A stretch of 64,000 nucleotides of DNA, taken from positions 1,982,501 to 2,046,500 of the forward strand of contig NZ_JBBCGP010000001.1 in the NCBI RefSeq assembly GCF_037200945.1, given 5' to 3'. Shown in pieces: positions 42,150-50,826 of the stretch. A program made the translations under genes and the position numbers. This DNA is from Methylovirgula sp. (GTDB taxonomy: Bacteria > Pseudomonadota > Alphaproteobacteria > Rhizobiales > Beijerinckiaceae). Below the pieces are notes generated by a model that made no database searches, was not told the DNA's origin, and worked only from the letters and a program-made list of their open reading frames with translations. Numbering within the stretch: position 1 is the stretch's first letter; each line of letters begins with the position of its first letter.

Positions 42150-42638
42150 ATGACAATCAATATAGGTGATGCGCTACCACAAGTGACTTTTACCGTGATG
42201 ACGGCCGATGGTCCGCAGCCGCGCACGACAAACGAGATTTTTGCCGGGCGCCGTGTTGCGCTTGTCGGCGTGCCGGGCGCTTTTACGCCGACGTGTTCGC
42301 TGAATCACGTTCCGGGCTTTGTCGAAAAGGAGGGTGATCTGCATGATAAAGGCGTCGCTCTAATCGCGGTCACGTCGGTCAACGATGTTTTCGTGATGAA
42401 CGCCTGGGCGAAATCGCTCGGCGCCGATCACGAAGGCTTTGTTTTCCTCGCCGATGGCAGCGCCGTTTTTGCCAAGGCCCTTGGTCTCACGCTTGATCTC
42501 GCCGATCGCGGCCTTGGTCTGCGCTCGCAACGCTACGCGATGCTGGTCGACGATGGTGTGGTGACGCAGCTCAACATCGAGCAGGCATCCGGCAAAGCCG
42601 ATGTGTCGAGCGCCGAAGCTTTGCTGAAGCAATTATAA
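42150..42638 (+). CDS. peroxiredoxin, Prx5 type
   Basis: The 162-residue protein has the peroxidatic cysteine in VPGAFTPTCSLNHVPGF and the Prx5 features VNDVFVMNAWAKS and RSQRYAMLVDDG. I see no second cysteine in the sequence, so it should work as a 1-Cys enzyme reduced by glutathione, glutaredoxin or another thiol. It is cytoplasmic. About 240 bases separate it from the KGG stress gene, with which it is divergent. Confidence 0.93.
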   Translation: MTINIGDALPQVTFTVMTADGPQPRTTNEIFAGRRVALVGVPGAFTPTCSLNHVPGFVEKEGDLHDKGVALIAVTSVNDVFVMNAWAKSLGADHEGFVFLADGSAVFAKALGLTLDLADRGLGLRSQRYAMLVDDGVVTQLNIEQASGKADVSSAEALLKQL

Positions 42639-42677
42639 TTTGAAGCAGCCTTAGGCGATTTGCCGCGTTTAAGCCGG

Positions 42678-43568
42678 ATGCGGATGTGTCCGGCTTTTCT
42701 TTTGGCGCTTCTTCTGTCCGGGCTCTTCACCGACGGCTTAGCGGCGCGCCATTTCGCGGCGGCGCCGGTGCCTCCTCTGCGACCAAGCGATTTAGTCGAA
42801 CAGGATGGCCCGCCGTTGCCGCCCGCACGTCCTGGCGATCTTCGGCCCGCCAATCCCGTGCCGGTGCTGCCAATGCCTCCGGTGGCACCTGCGCCCGTCG
42901 CGGCAGCGCCCGCGCCGTTTGTCCCCGCGCCTGATCCGACATGTCCCGCCGTGCTGCAAAGCAAAGAAATTGTCGTCGCAGCCGCAACAGCCGTTAGCGG
43001 TCCCAATGGTTGCGGCATTGCGACGCCCGTGACGTTGTCCGCCGTCATCCTCAAGGACGGGACGAAAGTGCCGTTCGAGCCGCCATCGCTGATCCGTTGC
43101 GATTTAGCTGAGACGCTCGGCACGTGGTTCCGTGAGGATGTCGCGCCGGCGTTGAAGCCTGCTGGCGGTCTGGCCAAAATTCTCGGATCGAACGGTTATG
43201 AATGCCGCAACCGCGACCATTTGGTCCGCGCCAAACTCAGCGAACACGCCAAGGGCAATGCCCTTGATCTGCGCGGTTTTGTTCTGCGCAACGGGCAGAC
43301 AATTTTGATCGAAAAGGACGCCCCACAACCAGTATTCCTGACGCAGATCAGAGCGACCGCTTGCACCCGTTTCAGGACCGTTCTCGGCCCCGGCGGCGAC
43401 GTGTTTCACGAGACGCATCTGCACGTCGATCTTGAACAGCGCCATCACGATTTTCGCATCTGCGAATGGAATGTGACGCCTCCGGCATTCGGCCCGAAAA
43501 TGCCGGCGCAGGGCCCCAAAATGCCGAAGGTGGGGTCCGGAATTGACGTTCACGGCCGGCACACATAA
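42678..43568 (+). CDS. extensin-like family secreted protein
   Basis: The 296-residue product has a signal peptide (CPAFLLALLLSGLFTDGLAA), a Pro-rich stretch of about 80 residues, and an extensin-like C-terminal domain with SEHAKGNALDLRGF and HETHLHVDLE. These supply the histidines and aspartate of an M15-like zinc site, and there are several cysteines. A cell-wall peptidase role is plausible but unproven. The ATG at 42678 is used; 42684 is possible. hprA follows 25 bases after its stop. Confidence 0.85.
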   Translation: MRMCPAFLLALLLSGLFTDGLAARHFAAAPVPPLRPSDLVEQDGPPLPPARPGDLRPANPVPVLPMPPVAPAPVAAAPAPFVPAPDPTCPAVLQSKEIVVAAATAVSGPNGCGIATPVTLSAVILKDGTKVPFEPPSLIRCDLAETLGTWFREDVAPALKPAGGLAKILGSNGYECRNRDHLVRAKLSEHAKGNALDLRGFVLRNGQTILIEKDAPQPVFLTQIRATACTRFRTVLGPGGDVFHETHLHVDLEQRHHDFRICEWNVTPPAFGPKMPAQGPKMPKVGSGIDVHGRHT

Positions 43569-43593
43569 GGAAAGGCGAAAAGGAGAGGCGCCC

Positions 43594-44547
43594 GTGGCCG
43601 ACACAAAGCATTACAATATCGTTTTCCTCGACCGTGCGACAATCGGCGTCCCCGTGCGACAGCCGAATTTTCCGCATAGCTACAAGGAATACGAGGAGAC
43701 GGTCGCCGACCAGGTGGTTGAGCGTCTGGCCGACGCCGACATCGCGATCATCAACAAGGTGCAGGTCCGCGCCGCGAGCCTCGAAAAGCTGCCGAAGCTG
43801 AAATTGATCGCTGTCGCCGCGACCGGCACCGATTGCGTGGACAAGGCCTATTGCAAGGCACACAACATCATTGTTTCGAACATCCGCAATTATGCCGACA
43901 ACACGGTGCCCGAACATACACTCGCGTTGATCTTCGCGCTGCGCCGCAGTCTCGTTCCCTATGTCCAGGACGTGCGCCGTGGCAAATGGCAGACGATCAA
44001 CCAATTCTGCTATTTCGATCACCCGATCCGCGACATTGCCGGTTCGACTCTGGGCCTCATCGGCTATGGCGCGCTCGGCAAATCGGTCGGCGCGCGCGCC
44101 GAGGCTTTGGGCATGAAGGTCATCGCCACCGATCTCTACGATTTCCCCGGCAAGGTCGATCTCGATACGGTGTTGCGCGAGAGCGATGTCATTTCGTTGC
44201 ATTGTCCGCTCACCGAGCAGACGCGCAACGTCATCGGCGCCGCTGAACTCAAGAAAATGAAGAACGATGCTATTCTCATCAACACCGCGCGTGGCGGCCT
44301 TGTCGACGAAAAGGCTTTGGCCGAGGCGTTGAAATCGGGCGAGATCGGCGGCGCGGGTTTCGACGTGTTGACGGTCGAGCCGCCAAAGAATGGCAATGTC
44401 CTGCTTGATGCCGATCTGCCGAACCTGCTGATCACACCGCACGTCGCGTGGGCTAGTGTCGAAGCGATGACGGGGCTTTCCAACCAGCTCGTCGACAACA
44501 TCGAGGCCTGGGCTGCCGGCAATCCGCGCAATCTTGTGCTAGAATAA
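43594..44547 (+). CDS. hprA: hydroxypyruvate reductase / D-glycerate dehydrogenase
   Basis: This 317-residue D-2-hydroxyacid dehydrogenase should reduce hydroxypyruvate to D-glycerate with NADH, a serine-cycle step. The NAD loop is LGLIGYGALGKSVG, the substrate Arg is in NTARGGLVDE, and the acid/base pair lies in VEPPKNGN and TPHVAWAS. The N-terminus (IVFLDRATIGVPVRQPNFPH, then SYKEYEETV) and INKVQVRA block closely resemble methylotroph HprA. Translation begins at GTG 43594 after AAGGAGAG. A strong terminator follows. Confidence 0.9.
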   Translation: MADTKHYNIVFLDRATIGVPVRQPNFPHSYKEYEETVADQVVERLADADIAIINKVQVRAASLEKLPKLKLIAVAATGTDCVDKAYCKAHNIIVSNIRNYADNTVPEHTLALIFALRRSLVPYVQDVRRGKWQTINQFCYFDHPIRDIAGSTLGLIGYGALGKSVGARAEALGMKVIATDLYDFPGKVDLDTVLRESDVISLHCPLTEQTRNVIGAAELKKMKNDAILINTARGGLVDEKALAEALKSGEIGGAGFDVLTVEPPKNGNVLLDADLPNLLITPHVAWASVEAMTGLSNQLVDNIEAWAAGNPRNLVLE

Positions 44548-44579
44548 GCGTCGGCTTTTCTTTTATCTCTCAATTATTT

Positions 44580-44613
44580 GGCGCCGCACTCTCTGTGCGG
44601 CGCCATTTTTTTT
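44580..44613 (+). terminator. intrinsic terminator after hprA
   Basis: GGCGCCGCAC (44580-44589) pairs perfectly with GTGCGGCGCC (44595-44604) around TCTCT, followed by A and eight T residues. It is a textbook terminator 33 bases beyond the hprA stop. Confidence 0.95.
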
Positions 44614-44727
44614 CGCGCCACGCCTCCGCCGTGCTCGGAACGATTCTTGTCGTTCGGCGTAAGTCGGTCTGGCAAACGAGCGCGGTCGGTAGCGGCTGCG
44701 CATCGCCTGAAAGAAAAGGAGGCTTAA

Positions 44728-45225
44728 ATGCTACGAGAAAACAAAACGAAGCTTGCGAGCTTGGCATTGGCCGGCGCGCTTGCGGTCGGGTCCGCTGGCG
44801 CGGCATCGGCGCAGGATTGGTCACAACCGGCTGGCAGCCAGACGATTCATCACAGAATGCACCGCGCAATGTACTATCGCTATTCGACGCCGCAGCGCCA
44901 TGACTATGGTTATCAGCAGGAAGGATATTATCGCGACGGGTATGATAACGGCTATCGCGATGATGGCCCGGTCGTCGCGGCTGGTGCTGTTGTCGGTTCG
45001 ACATTGGGCACTGCTACGGCCGTCGCGACCGGTTATCCCTATGGCTACGGCTATTATAGCCCCGACTCGTACTACGCGCCGGCTGGCTATAACGGCTACG
45101 GCTACAGTCCCGACTACGGCAATTATGGCTATGCGCCTAACAATGGCAACGATTGGTGGGGTCCAACCCACAATCAATACCAGAACGGCTACCCGCAATA
45201 TCAGAACGATCAGAGTGGCTGGTAG
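44728..45225 (+). CDS. secreted Tyr/Gly/Asn-rich protein
   Basis: The 165-residue product has a signal peptide ending in GAASA and a mature part full of Tyr, Gly, Asn and Asp in low-complexity runs such as YYSPDSYYAPAGYNGYGY. A short hydrophobic, glycine-rich segment (VVAAGAVVGSTLGTATAVAT) interrupts it. It is probably outside the inner membrane. AAAGGAGG lies before the ATG, implying strong translation. No family is recognised. Confidence 0.78.
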   Translation: MLRENKTKLASLALAGALAVGSAGAASAQDWSQPAGSQTIHHRMHRAMYYRYSTPQRHDYGYQQEGYYRDGYDNGYRDDGPVVAAGAVVGSTLGTATAVATGYPYGYGYYSPDSYYAPAGYNGYGYSPDYGNYGYAPNNGNDWWGPTHNQYQNGYPQYQNDQSGW

Positions 45226-45236
45226 GATTTGATACA

Positions 45237-45267
45237 GATCTCTCTCCGGCAAGCCCGGGGAGAGATC
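45237..45267. terminator. hairpin between convergent genes, possible two-way terminator
   Basis: GATCTCTCTCC (45237-45247) pairs with GGGGAGAGATC (45257-45267), with one T-G wobble, around GGCAAGCCC. It lies after the secreted-protein stop and overlaps the last codon of the convergent response-regulator gene. T-runs are absent. Confidence 0.5.
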
Positions 45268-45883
45268 ACGCCAGTTTATTTTCCACCGCGATACGGACGA
45301 GATCGAGCGGCGTGCGGGCACCGAGTTTGCGCTTCAAGACAGCGCAGGAATTCGCGACCGTTTTGTAAGACACGTTGATGATACCCGCGATCTCAGCCAT
45401 GCTTTTGCCGCTGCGGAGCAGCCGCAATATTTCCAATTCGCGCGGATTGAGGCCGGTCAAAAAATCCCGCCGCCGCGGATCGAGGAACGCCAGCTTTTGC
45501 GCCATTTCAGGCAGCAGGAAGGTCTGGCCTTCTGCGACAGCGCGGATGGCGGCGACGAAACGCGCAGGATCTTCGCATTTGCCAATATAGCCTTTGGCGC
45601 CGTTTTCGATCGCACGTGCCGCAAAGATCGGATCGTCATTCATCGTGAAAATGATGATCTTCGCCTGCGGGTCGAAGTCGAGAATCCGGCGCGTGAGCGC
45701 AAATCCCGACATGCCGGGCAGGTTGATGTCAATCACGACGACATCAGGTCGTTTCTCGACGTATTCATCGTAGGCTTGCGTTGCATCGAGCGCATCGAAT
45801 GCTTCAAAATCCGAGTATGGCGAGAGCATCGCGCGACATCCTGAAAGGATGACGGGATGATCATCGACGATGAGAATCTTCAT
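45266..45883 (-). CDS. NarL/FixJ-type response regulator
   Basis: The 205-residue protein has a receiver domain (acidic pair D7/D8, phospho-acceptor D52 in VIDINLPGMSG, Lys in GYIGKCED) and a LuxR-type helix-turn-helix at the C-terminus (LNPRELEILRLLRSGKSMAE through KTVANSCAVLKRKLG). GGAGAAA precedes the ATG at 45883. The sensor kinase gene diverges from it, so they likely pair. The AARAIENGAKGYIGKCEDP stretch resembles methanol/formaldehyde regulators of the MoxX/FlhR group, a tentative comparison. Confidence 0.92.
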   Translation of the reverse strand: MKILIVDDHPVILSGCRAMLSPYSDFEAFDALDATQAYDEYVEKRPDVVVIDINLPGMSGFALTRRILDFDPQAKIIIFTMNDDPIFAARAIENGAKGYIGKCEDPARFVAAIRAVAEGQTFLLPEMAQKLAFLDPRRRDFLTGLNPRELEILRLLRSGKSMAEIAGIINVSYKTVANSCAVLKRKLGARTPLDLVRIAVENKLA

Positions 45884-46110
45884 TTTCTCCGATCCGGCTT
45901 GGAATGGTGGCGATCTTGCGATCCCGGACAATATACGTCAACGATTTTCGCTGATATCTTAGACGGTTAGCAGGACAATTCGGACGTCTATGCTTTTCCG
46001 CATGGAAAATATCACGCTTGCCATAGCAAATACTCCCGAATTCAGGAGGAAGGTTTGGGCTTTCCAGTGCCGAACATGAGTGCAGGGTCGGGCTGCGGTG
46101 GGAAGGGGGC

Positions 46111-47496
46111 ATGAAAATGCAGAGACTTTCGTTGCGCTGGCGCTTGAACCTTCTCCTTGGCGCCATGCTTTTTCTCTCGCTTCTGGTCAATTTTGCCTTG
46201 ATAGGCTGGAATGCATGGCCCCGCATTGCAGCGGAAGGTGAAAGCGACGAGGTATTGGCGCGCGAATTGGTCGAGACGGCACTTGCGAGTTTGCAGGAAA
46301 CGCCCGACCCCGAGCCGCCGCTGCGGCGCCTGCTCGCGCAATTGCAGGACTTACGGCATGTGCGCATCCTGGTCGCGGCTGATGATGCACAGGCCCAGAC
46401 GCTGCCGCTCACTTTATATACAAGCCCGCCGGGCGGTGCGCCGGCGTGGTTCCTGAACCTGTTTCAGCAGCGCCCAAGTGTCACCATCGTTCCAGCGACG
46501 ATCCATGGCCGCAATTACGGCGACATCGTCATCGCCGCCAACCCGACGAACGAGGTCACTGAAATTTGGGGTGAGGTGTGTTCGGTCGCCGCGACGACGC
46601 TCGCTTTTGGGGTTTGTCTTTTCGGGCTGATCCTGCTTCTCGTCGGCCGCGCCATTGCGCCGATCGCCGATGTCGGCAATGCGATCACTCGGCTGGCGCG
46701 CGGCGATACCGAAATCAAACTCGTGCCGCGCGGGCCGCCAGAGTTCGTTGACATCGGAAACAAGATCAACGGACTCGCCGTCAATCTGGCCAAGGTCAGT
46801 GCCGAGAACCATCGCTTGATTCATCAGATGATGCGCGTGCAGGAGGAGGAGCGTGGCCAGATCGCTCGCGATCTCCACGACGAGATGGGTCCGCCCCTGT
46901 TCTGCATCCGCGCGAATGTCAGCGCGCTGAGCGGCTCCCTGCCGGCGGCGCCTGTCATCAGGCAGAATGTCACCTCCATCGGCGAGCAGGCGGAAGCAAT
47001 TCAGACCTTGCTGCGCCGCCTGCTGCAACGGCTGCGCCCGCCGGGCCTCGATGAATTGGGTCTCGCCGAGGCGCTACGCACGCTCGTCGGCTCCTGGCGC
47101 GCGGCCCATCCAGAACTCGAGATTTCGCTCGATCTTAATGATGACTTCGATCTTGTCGGCGAAGCAATTGAACTTGCCGCCTATCGCGTGGTGCAGGAGA
47201 GCCTGACCAATATTTTCCGTCATGCGCAGGCAACGAAGGCGCGGGTGCTTCTCGATTATATTCCTTTCGACGGCGGGGTCGCTGCGGCCGAGGCTCTGCG
47301 CGTGGTCGTCGAAGACGACGGCGTCGGTATCCGTGACACGGCCACGCGCGGCCTTGGCCTCACCGGCATGAACGAGCGCGTTCAGGGCTGCGGCGGCCGG
47401 CTCAGCGTCACGCCACTCGCCGGACATGGCACGCAGGTCGAAGCGATCTTTCCGCTCGCGCAGATCGATGAAATGGCGCTCGGCGTGGCGGAGTAG
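46111..47496 (+). CDS. membrane sensor histidine kinase, NarX/UhpB type
   Basis: The 461-residue protein has an N-terminal helix, a periplasmic sensor of about 110 residues, a second helix (TTLAFGVCLFGLILLLVG), a HAMP domain, a HisKA_3 dimerisation domain with the phospho-accepting His256 in ARDLHDEMG, and an HATPase_c domain with VVQESLTNIFRHAQA and VEDDGVGI. Class and divergent position match the NarL-type regulator. The signal is unknown; proximity to hprA leaves a link with C1 metabolism possible. Confidence 0.92.
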   Translation: MKMQRLSLRWRLNLLLGAMLFLSLLVNFALIGWNAWPRIAAEGESDEVLARELVETALASLQETPDPEPPLRRLLAQLQDLRHVRILVAADDAQAQTLPLTLYTSPPGGAPAWFLNLFQQRPSVTIVPATIHGRNYGDIVIAANPTNEVTEIWGEVCSVAATTLAFGVCLFGLILLLVGRAIAPIADVGNAITRLARGDTEIKLVPRGPPEFVDIGNKINGLAVNLAKVSAENHRLIHQMMRVQEEERGQIARDLHDEMGPPLFCIRANVSALSGSLPAAPVIRQNVTSIGEQAEAIQTLLRRLLQRLRPPGLDELGLAEALRTLVGSWRAAHPELEISLDLNDDFDLVGEAIELAAYRVVQESLTNIFRHAQATKARVLLDYIPFDGGVAAAEALRVVVEDDGVGIRDTATRGLGLTGMNERVQGCGGRLSVTPLAGHGTQVEAIFPLAQIDEMALGVAE

Positions 47497-47504
47497 AAAC
47501 GACG

Positions 47505-47987
47505 CTAGAGGCCACGAAGATGCGTGTTCAAGCGATCGAGCGCGCCTTGCAGGATATAGGCGGCGGCCATCCGATCGACGACTTCGGCACGTTTCGCGCG
47601 CGAGGCATCCTGCTCAATCAGTGCCCGCGTGACGGCGGCTGTCGATAGTCGCTCGTCCCAGAAGACGAACGGCGCTTCCGTCAAACGAATAAGATTGCGG
47701 ACGAAGGCGCGCGTCGCCTGAACGCGCGGGCCTTCGCTGCCATCCATATTGAGCGGCAGGCCAATGACAAAACCGGCAACGTCGAATTTCCGGGCGCGGG
47801 CGAGCAAAGTATCCGCATCGACGGAAAACTTTCCCCGCCTCAGCGTTTCCAGCGGGCTCGCGAGCCGGCGTTCGACATCCGAAAGCGCGAGCCCGATCGT
47901 CTTCGTGCCGAGATCGATCCCCATTAATCTCTGGCCGCGGGCGAGGCGGGGTCCGAGGTCCTCGATTGCAACGCCTGCTTCGCTCAT
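47505..47987 (-). CDS. ruvX: putative Holliday junction resolvase YqgF/RuvX
   Basis: The 160-residue RNase-H-fold protein has MGIDLGTKTIGLALSD with the first catalytic Asp, GLPLNMDGSEGPR in the middle and WDERLSTAAVTRAL with further acidic residues, then DRMAAAYILQGALD. YqgF proteins process 16S rRNA 5' ends and may act on DNA junctions. It converges with the sensor kinase with 8 bases between stops and is divergent from the UPF0173 gene. Confidence 0.95.
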   Translation of the reverse strand: MSEAGVAIEDLGPRLARGQRLMGIDLGTKTIGLALSDVERRLASPLETLRRGKFSVDADTLLARARKFDVAGFVIGLPLNMDGSEGPRVQATRAFVRNLIRLTEAPFVFWDERLSTAAVTRALIEQDASRAKRAEVVDRMAAAYILQGALDRLNTHLRGL

Positions 47988-48101
47988 GCCTTGGACACGG
48001 CTCCGTTGCGCCGGGGTTGTGGCCGCGGGACGGAGATTGAGTTATGTCCCCCCCAGCGCGCCACGACGGGCAGCGGCGCTTGTCCGGTTTTGGAGTTACC
48101 C

Positions 48102-48797
48102 ATGAAAATCACCTGGCTCGGCCATTCGGCGTTCCGGATCGAAACCCGGTCTTCGGTCATCCTCGTTGATCCGTTTTTGCGCGGCAATCCGAAATTTCAT
48201 CTCGATTTTGCGGCGGTGACCGCCGGCGTGACCCACATCCTGTTGACGCATGGCCATGACGACCACGTCGGCGATAGTGTCGAAATCGCCAAGGCGAGCG
48301 GCGCGCAATTGCTTTCAAGCTTCGAAGTGTGTGTCTACCTCGCCGGGCTGGGCGCGTCGAACATCAATCCGGGCAATATCGGCGGCACGATCGCGCTCGA
48401 CGATTTCAAAGTGAGCTTTACCCCGGCCTTTCATTCGTCCGGCACGATCGTGGATGGCAAGCCGATTTATCTTGGCGAGCCGATGGGGATCGTCATTACC
48501 CCCGACGCGGGGCCGGTGATCTTTCATATGGGCGATACGGCGATTTTCTCGGACATGGCTTTGATCAGGGAGCTTTATCGACCGAAGATCGGCATTGTGC
48601 CGGTCGGCGACCGCTTCACCATGGGCGGCAGGATCGCGGCGGAGGCCGTGCATCGCTATTTCGATTTCGAGACGGCGATTCCCTGCCATTACGGGACCTT
48701 CGATATGTTGGCCCAGGATCCGGGCGAGTTCGTCGCCGCGCTCAATGGCAAGCCGAAGACCTGGGTGCCTGCCATCGGCGAGACGCTGAGCGTCTGA
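48102..48797 (+). CDS. UPF0173 metallo-beta-lactamase-fold hydrolase
   Basis: The 231-residue protein starts with MKITWLGHSAFRIE and has the metal motif THGHDDHVGD, then HMGDTAIFSDM and PCHYGTFD, as in UPF0173 metal-dependent hydrolases. No substrate is established for the family. The ATG at 48102 follows TGGAGTT and gives the normal N-terminus; earlier in-frame starts lack a site. gatC follows 64 bases downstream on the same strand. Confidence 0.95.
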   Translation: MKITWLGHSAFRIETRSSVILVDPFLRGNPKFHLDFAAVTAGVTHILLTHGHDDHVGDSVEIAKASGAQLLSSFEVCVYLAGLGASNINPGNIGGTIALDDFKVSFTPAFHSSGTIVDGKPIYLGEPMGIVITPDAGPVIFHMGDTAIFSDMALIRELYRPKIGIVPVGDRFTMGGRIAAEAVHRYFDFETAIPCHYGTFDMLAQDPGEFVAALNGKPKTWVPAIGETLSV

Positions 48798-48861
48798 GGC
48801 GTCTTTCGTTGCCCGCACCGGCGGCTGGATGCTATAGGCTCGGCTCTTCTGAGGAGACATT

Positions 48862-49149
48862 ATGGCTGTTGATCAGGCGACCGTTCGCCGTATTGCCCAT
48901 CTGGCCCGGATCAAGCTCGCCGATGCCGAGGTGCCGCATCTGGCCGACGAATTGAATTCGATTCTCGCCTTCGTCGAGGAATTGAGCAGCGTCGATGTCA
49001 GCGGCGTGGAGCCGATGACCTCTGTGATGCCGATGCATCTCTATGAGCGTGTGGATGTCGTCGACGACGGCGAGATTGCCGATCAAATCGTCGCCAACGC
49101 CCCGGTGACCGAAGATCATTTCTTCGTCGTGCCGAAGGTCGTCGAATAG
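48862..49149 (+). CDS. gatC: Asp-tRNA(Asn)/Glu-tRNA(Gln) amidotransferase subunit C
   Basis: The 95-residue subunit wraps around GatA and helps assemble the GatCAB transamidase, which corrects mischarged Glu-tRNA(Gln) and Asp-tRNA(Asn). TVRRIAHLARIKL, LADELNSILAFVEEL and SVDVSGVEPMTSVM are GatC signatures. GAGGAGA precedes the ATG. It is the first gene of gatC-gatA-(IS)-gatB. Confidence 0.97.
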   Translation: MAVDQATVRRIAHLARIKLADAEVPHLADELNSILAFVEELSSVDVSGVEPMTSVMPMHLYERVDVVDDGEIADQIVANAPVTEDHFFVVPKVVE

Positions 49150-49197
49150 AGCCGTTTCCAGAGATCGACATATATCTACATATATAGAGAGCAACTT

Positions 49198-50679
49198 TTG
49201 ACCGATTTGACCGAATTAAGCCTCGCTGCGGCGCGCGATGCGCTGGTGAAGAAAGAGGTGTCCGCCGTCGAACTGACCAAAGCGCAGATCGCGGCGATGG
49301 AGCAGGGCCGGGCGCTCAATTGTTTCATCGTTGAGACGCCGGAGAAGGCGCTTGCGATGGCTGCCCAATCGGACGCGCGGCTTGCAACGGGCGAGGCGCG
49401 GCCGCTCGAAGGCATCCCGCTCGGCATCAAGGACCTTTATTGCACCGAAGGCGTGCAGACGACGGCATCGAGCCATATCCTCGAAGGCTTCGTGCCGACC
49501 TATGAATCGACCGTCTCGGCCAATCTCTGGCGTGATGGTGCTTTGATGATCGGCAAGCTCAATCTCGATGAGTTCGCGATGGGCTCGTCGAATGAGACAT
49601 CTTATTTCGGTCCGGTCGTTTCGCCGTGGCGGCGCCCCGGTTCGAACGTCAAGATCGTGCCCGGCGGTTCGTCGGGTGGTTCGGCGGCGGCGGTCGCGGC
49701 GCGTCTTTGTTATGGCGCGACAGCAACCGACACCGGCGGCTCGATCCGCCAGCCTGCTGCGTTTACCGGCACTGTCGGCATCAAGCCGACCTATGGCCGC
49801 TGTTCGCGGTGGGGCATCGTGGCGTTCGCGTCATCTCTCGATCAGGCTGGTCCGATTGCGCGCAATGTCCGCGATGCGGCGATCCTGTTGCGTTCGATGG
49901 CGGGCTATGATCCGAAGGATTCGACGTCCGTCAATCAGCCAGTGCCGAATTACGAAACCGCGATTGGCACGTCGATCGCGGGCAAGGTGATCGGCATTCC
50001 GAAGGAATATCGGCTCGATGGCATGCCGGCGGAGATCGCCAAGCTGTGGGACGATGGCGTCGCGTGGCTGAAGGATGCCGGCGCCAAGATTGTCGAGATT
50101 TCGCTGCCGCACACGCGCTATGCGCTACCCGCCTATTATATTGTGGCGCCGGCCGAGGCCTCGTCCAATCTCGCCCGCTATGACGGCGTGCGCTATGGGC
50201 TCCGCGTGCCCGGCAAGGATATTACCGATCTCTACGAAAACACGCGCGCCGCCGGCTTCGGCAAGGAAGTGCGCCGGCGCATCATGATCGGCACCTACGT
50301 CCTCTCAGCCGGCTATTACGATGCTTATTATGTGCGGGCGCAGAAAATCCGTACCCTCATCAAGCGTGATTTCGAAACCGCTTTCGCTGCGGGCGTCGAT
50401 GCGATCCTGACGCCGGCGACGCCATCGGCCGCCTTTGGCCAGGGCGAGAAGGGTAGCGGCGATCCGGTCGAAATGTATTTGAACGACGTCTTCACCGTGA
50501 CGGTGAACATGGCCGGTTTGCCCGGCATCGCGGTGCCCGCCGGGCTTTCGTCGGAAGGCCTGCCGCTCGCACTGCAATTGATCGGCCGTGCCTTTGACGA
50601 GGAAACATTGTTCTCCGTCGCCGCAGCCATCGAGCAAGCCGCGCCGAAGATCGATCTGCCGCCGAAATGGTGGGCGTGA
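49198..50679 (+). CDS. gatA: Asp-tRNA(Asn)/Glu-tRNA(Gln) amidotransferase subunit A
   Basis: The 493-residue amidase releases ammonia from glutamine for the transamidase. The Lys of the Ser-cisSer-Lys triad is K78 in GIKDLY; the serines lie in PGGSSGGSAAAV and TDTGGSIRQPA. Translation starts at TTG 49198 after GAGAG. An AT-rich direct repeat (CATATATCTACATATATAG) lies in the 48-base gap from gatC. An IS110-family element sits immediately downstream, separating it from gatB. Confidence 0.97.
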   Translation: MTDLTELSLAAARDALVKKEVSAVELTKAQIAAMEQGRALNCFIVETPEKALAMAAQSDARLATGEARPLEGIPLGIKDLYCTEGVQTTASSHILEGFVPTYESTVSANLWRDGALMIGKLNLDEFAMGSSNETSYFGPVVSPWRRPGSNVKIVPGGSSGGSAAAVAARLCYGATATDTGGSIRQPAAFTGTVGIKPTYGRCSRWGIVAFASSLDQAGPIARNVRDAAILLRSMAGYDPKDSTSVNQPVPNYETAIGTSIAGKVIGIPKEYRLDGMPAEIAKLWDDGVAWLKDAGAKIVEISLPHTRYALPAYYIVAPAEASSNLARYDGVRYGLRVPGKDITDLYENTRAAGFGKEVRRRIMIGTYVLSAGYYDAYYVRAQKIRTLIKRDFETAFAAGVDAILTPATPSAAFGQGEKGSGDPVEMYLNDVFTVTVNMAGLPGIAVPAGLSSEGLPLALQLIGRAFDEETLFSVAAAIEQAAPKIDLPPKWWA

Positions 50680-50719
50680 TCTGCGGACGGCGCCCAAGAT
50701 AGAAATGAACTGAGATGAC

Positions 50720-50729
50720 GTAATGGGCC
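50720..50729 (+). repeat. left subterminal inverted repeat of the IS
   Basis: GTAATGGGCC, exact reverse complement of 52084-52093. It starts 41 bases after the gatA stop. Confidence 0.8.
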
Positions 50730-50756
50730 GGCGCACTGGCTCTAGCCGGTAGGGGT

Positions 50757-50826
50757 GGCAGTCCCCGATACTGATGATGTGTAGATCAACGGGGTCCTTA
50801 CGGCCCCAAACAGTATGAGGACTGCC
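50757..50826 (+). promoter_or_regulatory. stem-loop enclosing the transposase start codon
   Basis: GGCAGTCC (50757-50764) pairs with GGACTGCC (50819-50826), ATACTG (50768-50773) with CAGTAT (50811-50816), and GGGG (50791-50794) with CCCC (50804-50807). The ATG at 50815 lies in the stem and the next in-frame ATG (50827) just after it. In a read-through transcript from gatCA this fold would hide the start site; such protection against incoming transcription is known for other insertion sequences. Confidence 0.6.

Noticed and set aside
44641..44665. GGAAC followed by CGTT upstream of the secreted Tyr-rich gene
   Set aside because: The spacing is only about 9 bases, not the 16-17 needed for an EcfG promoter.
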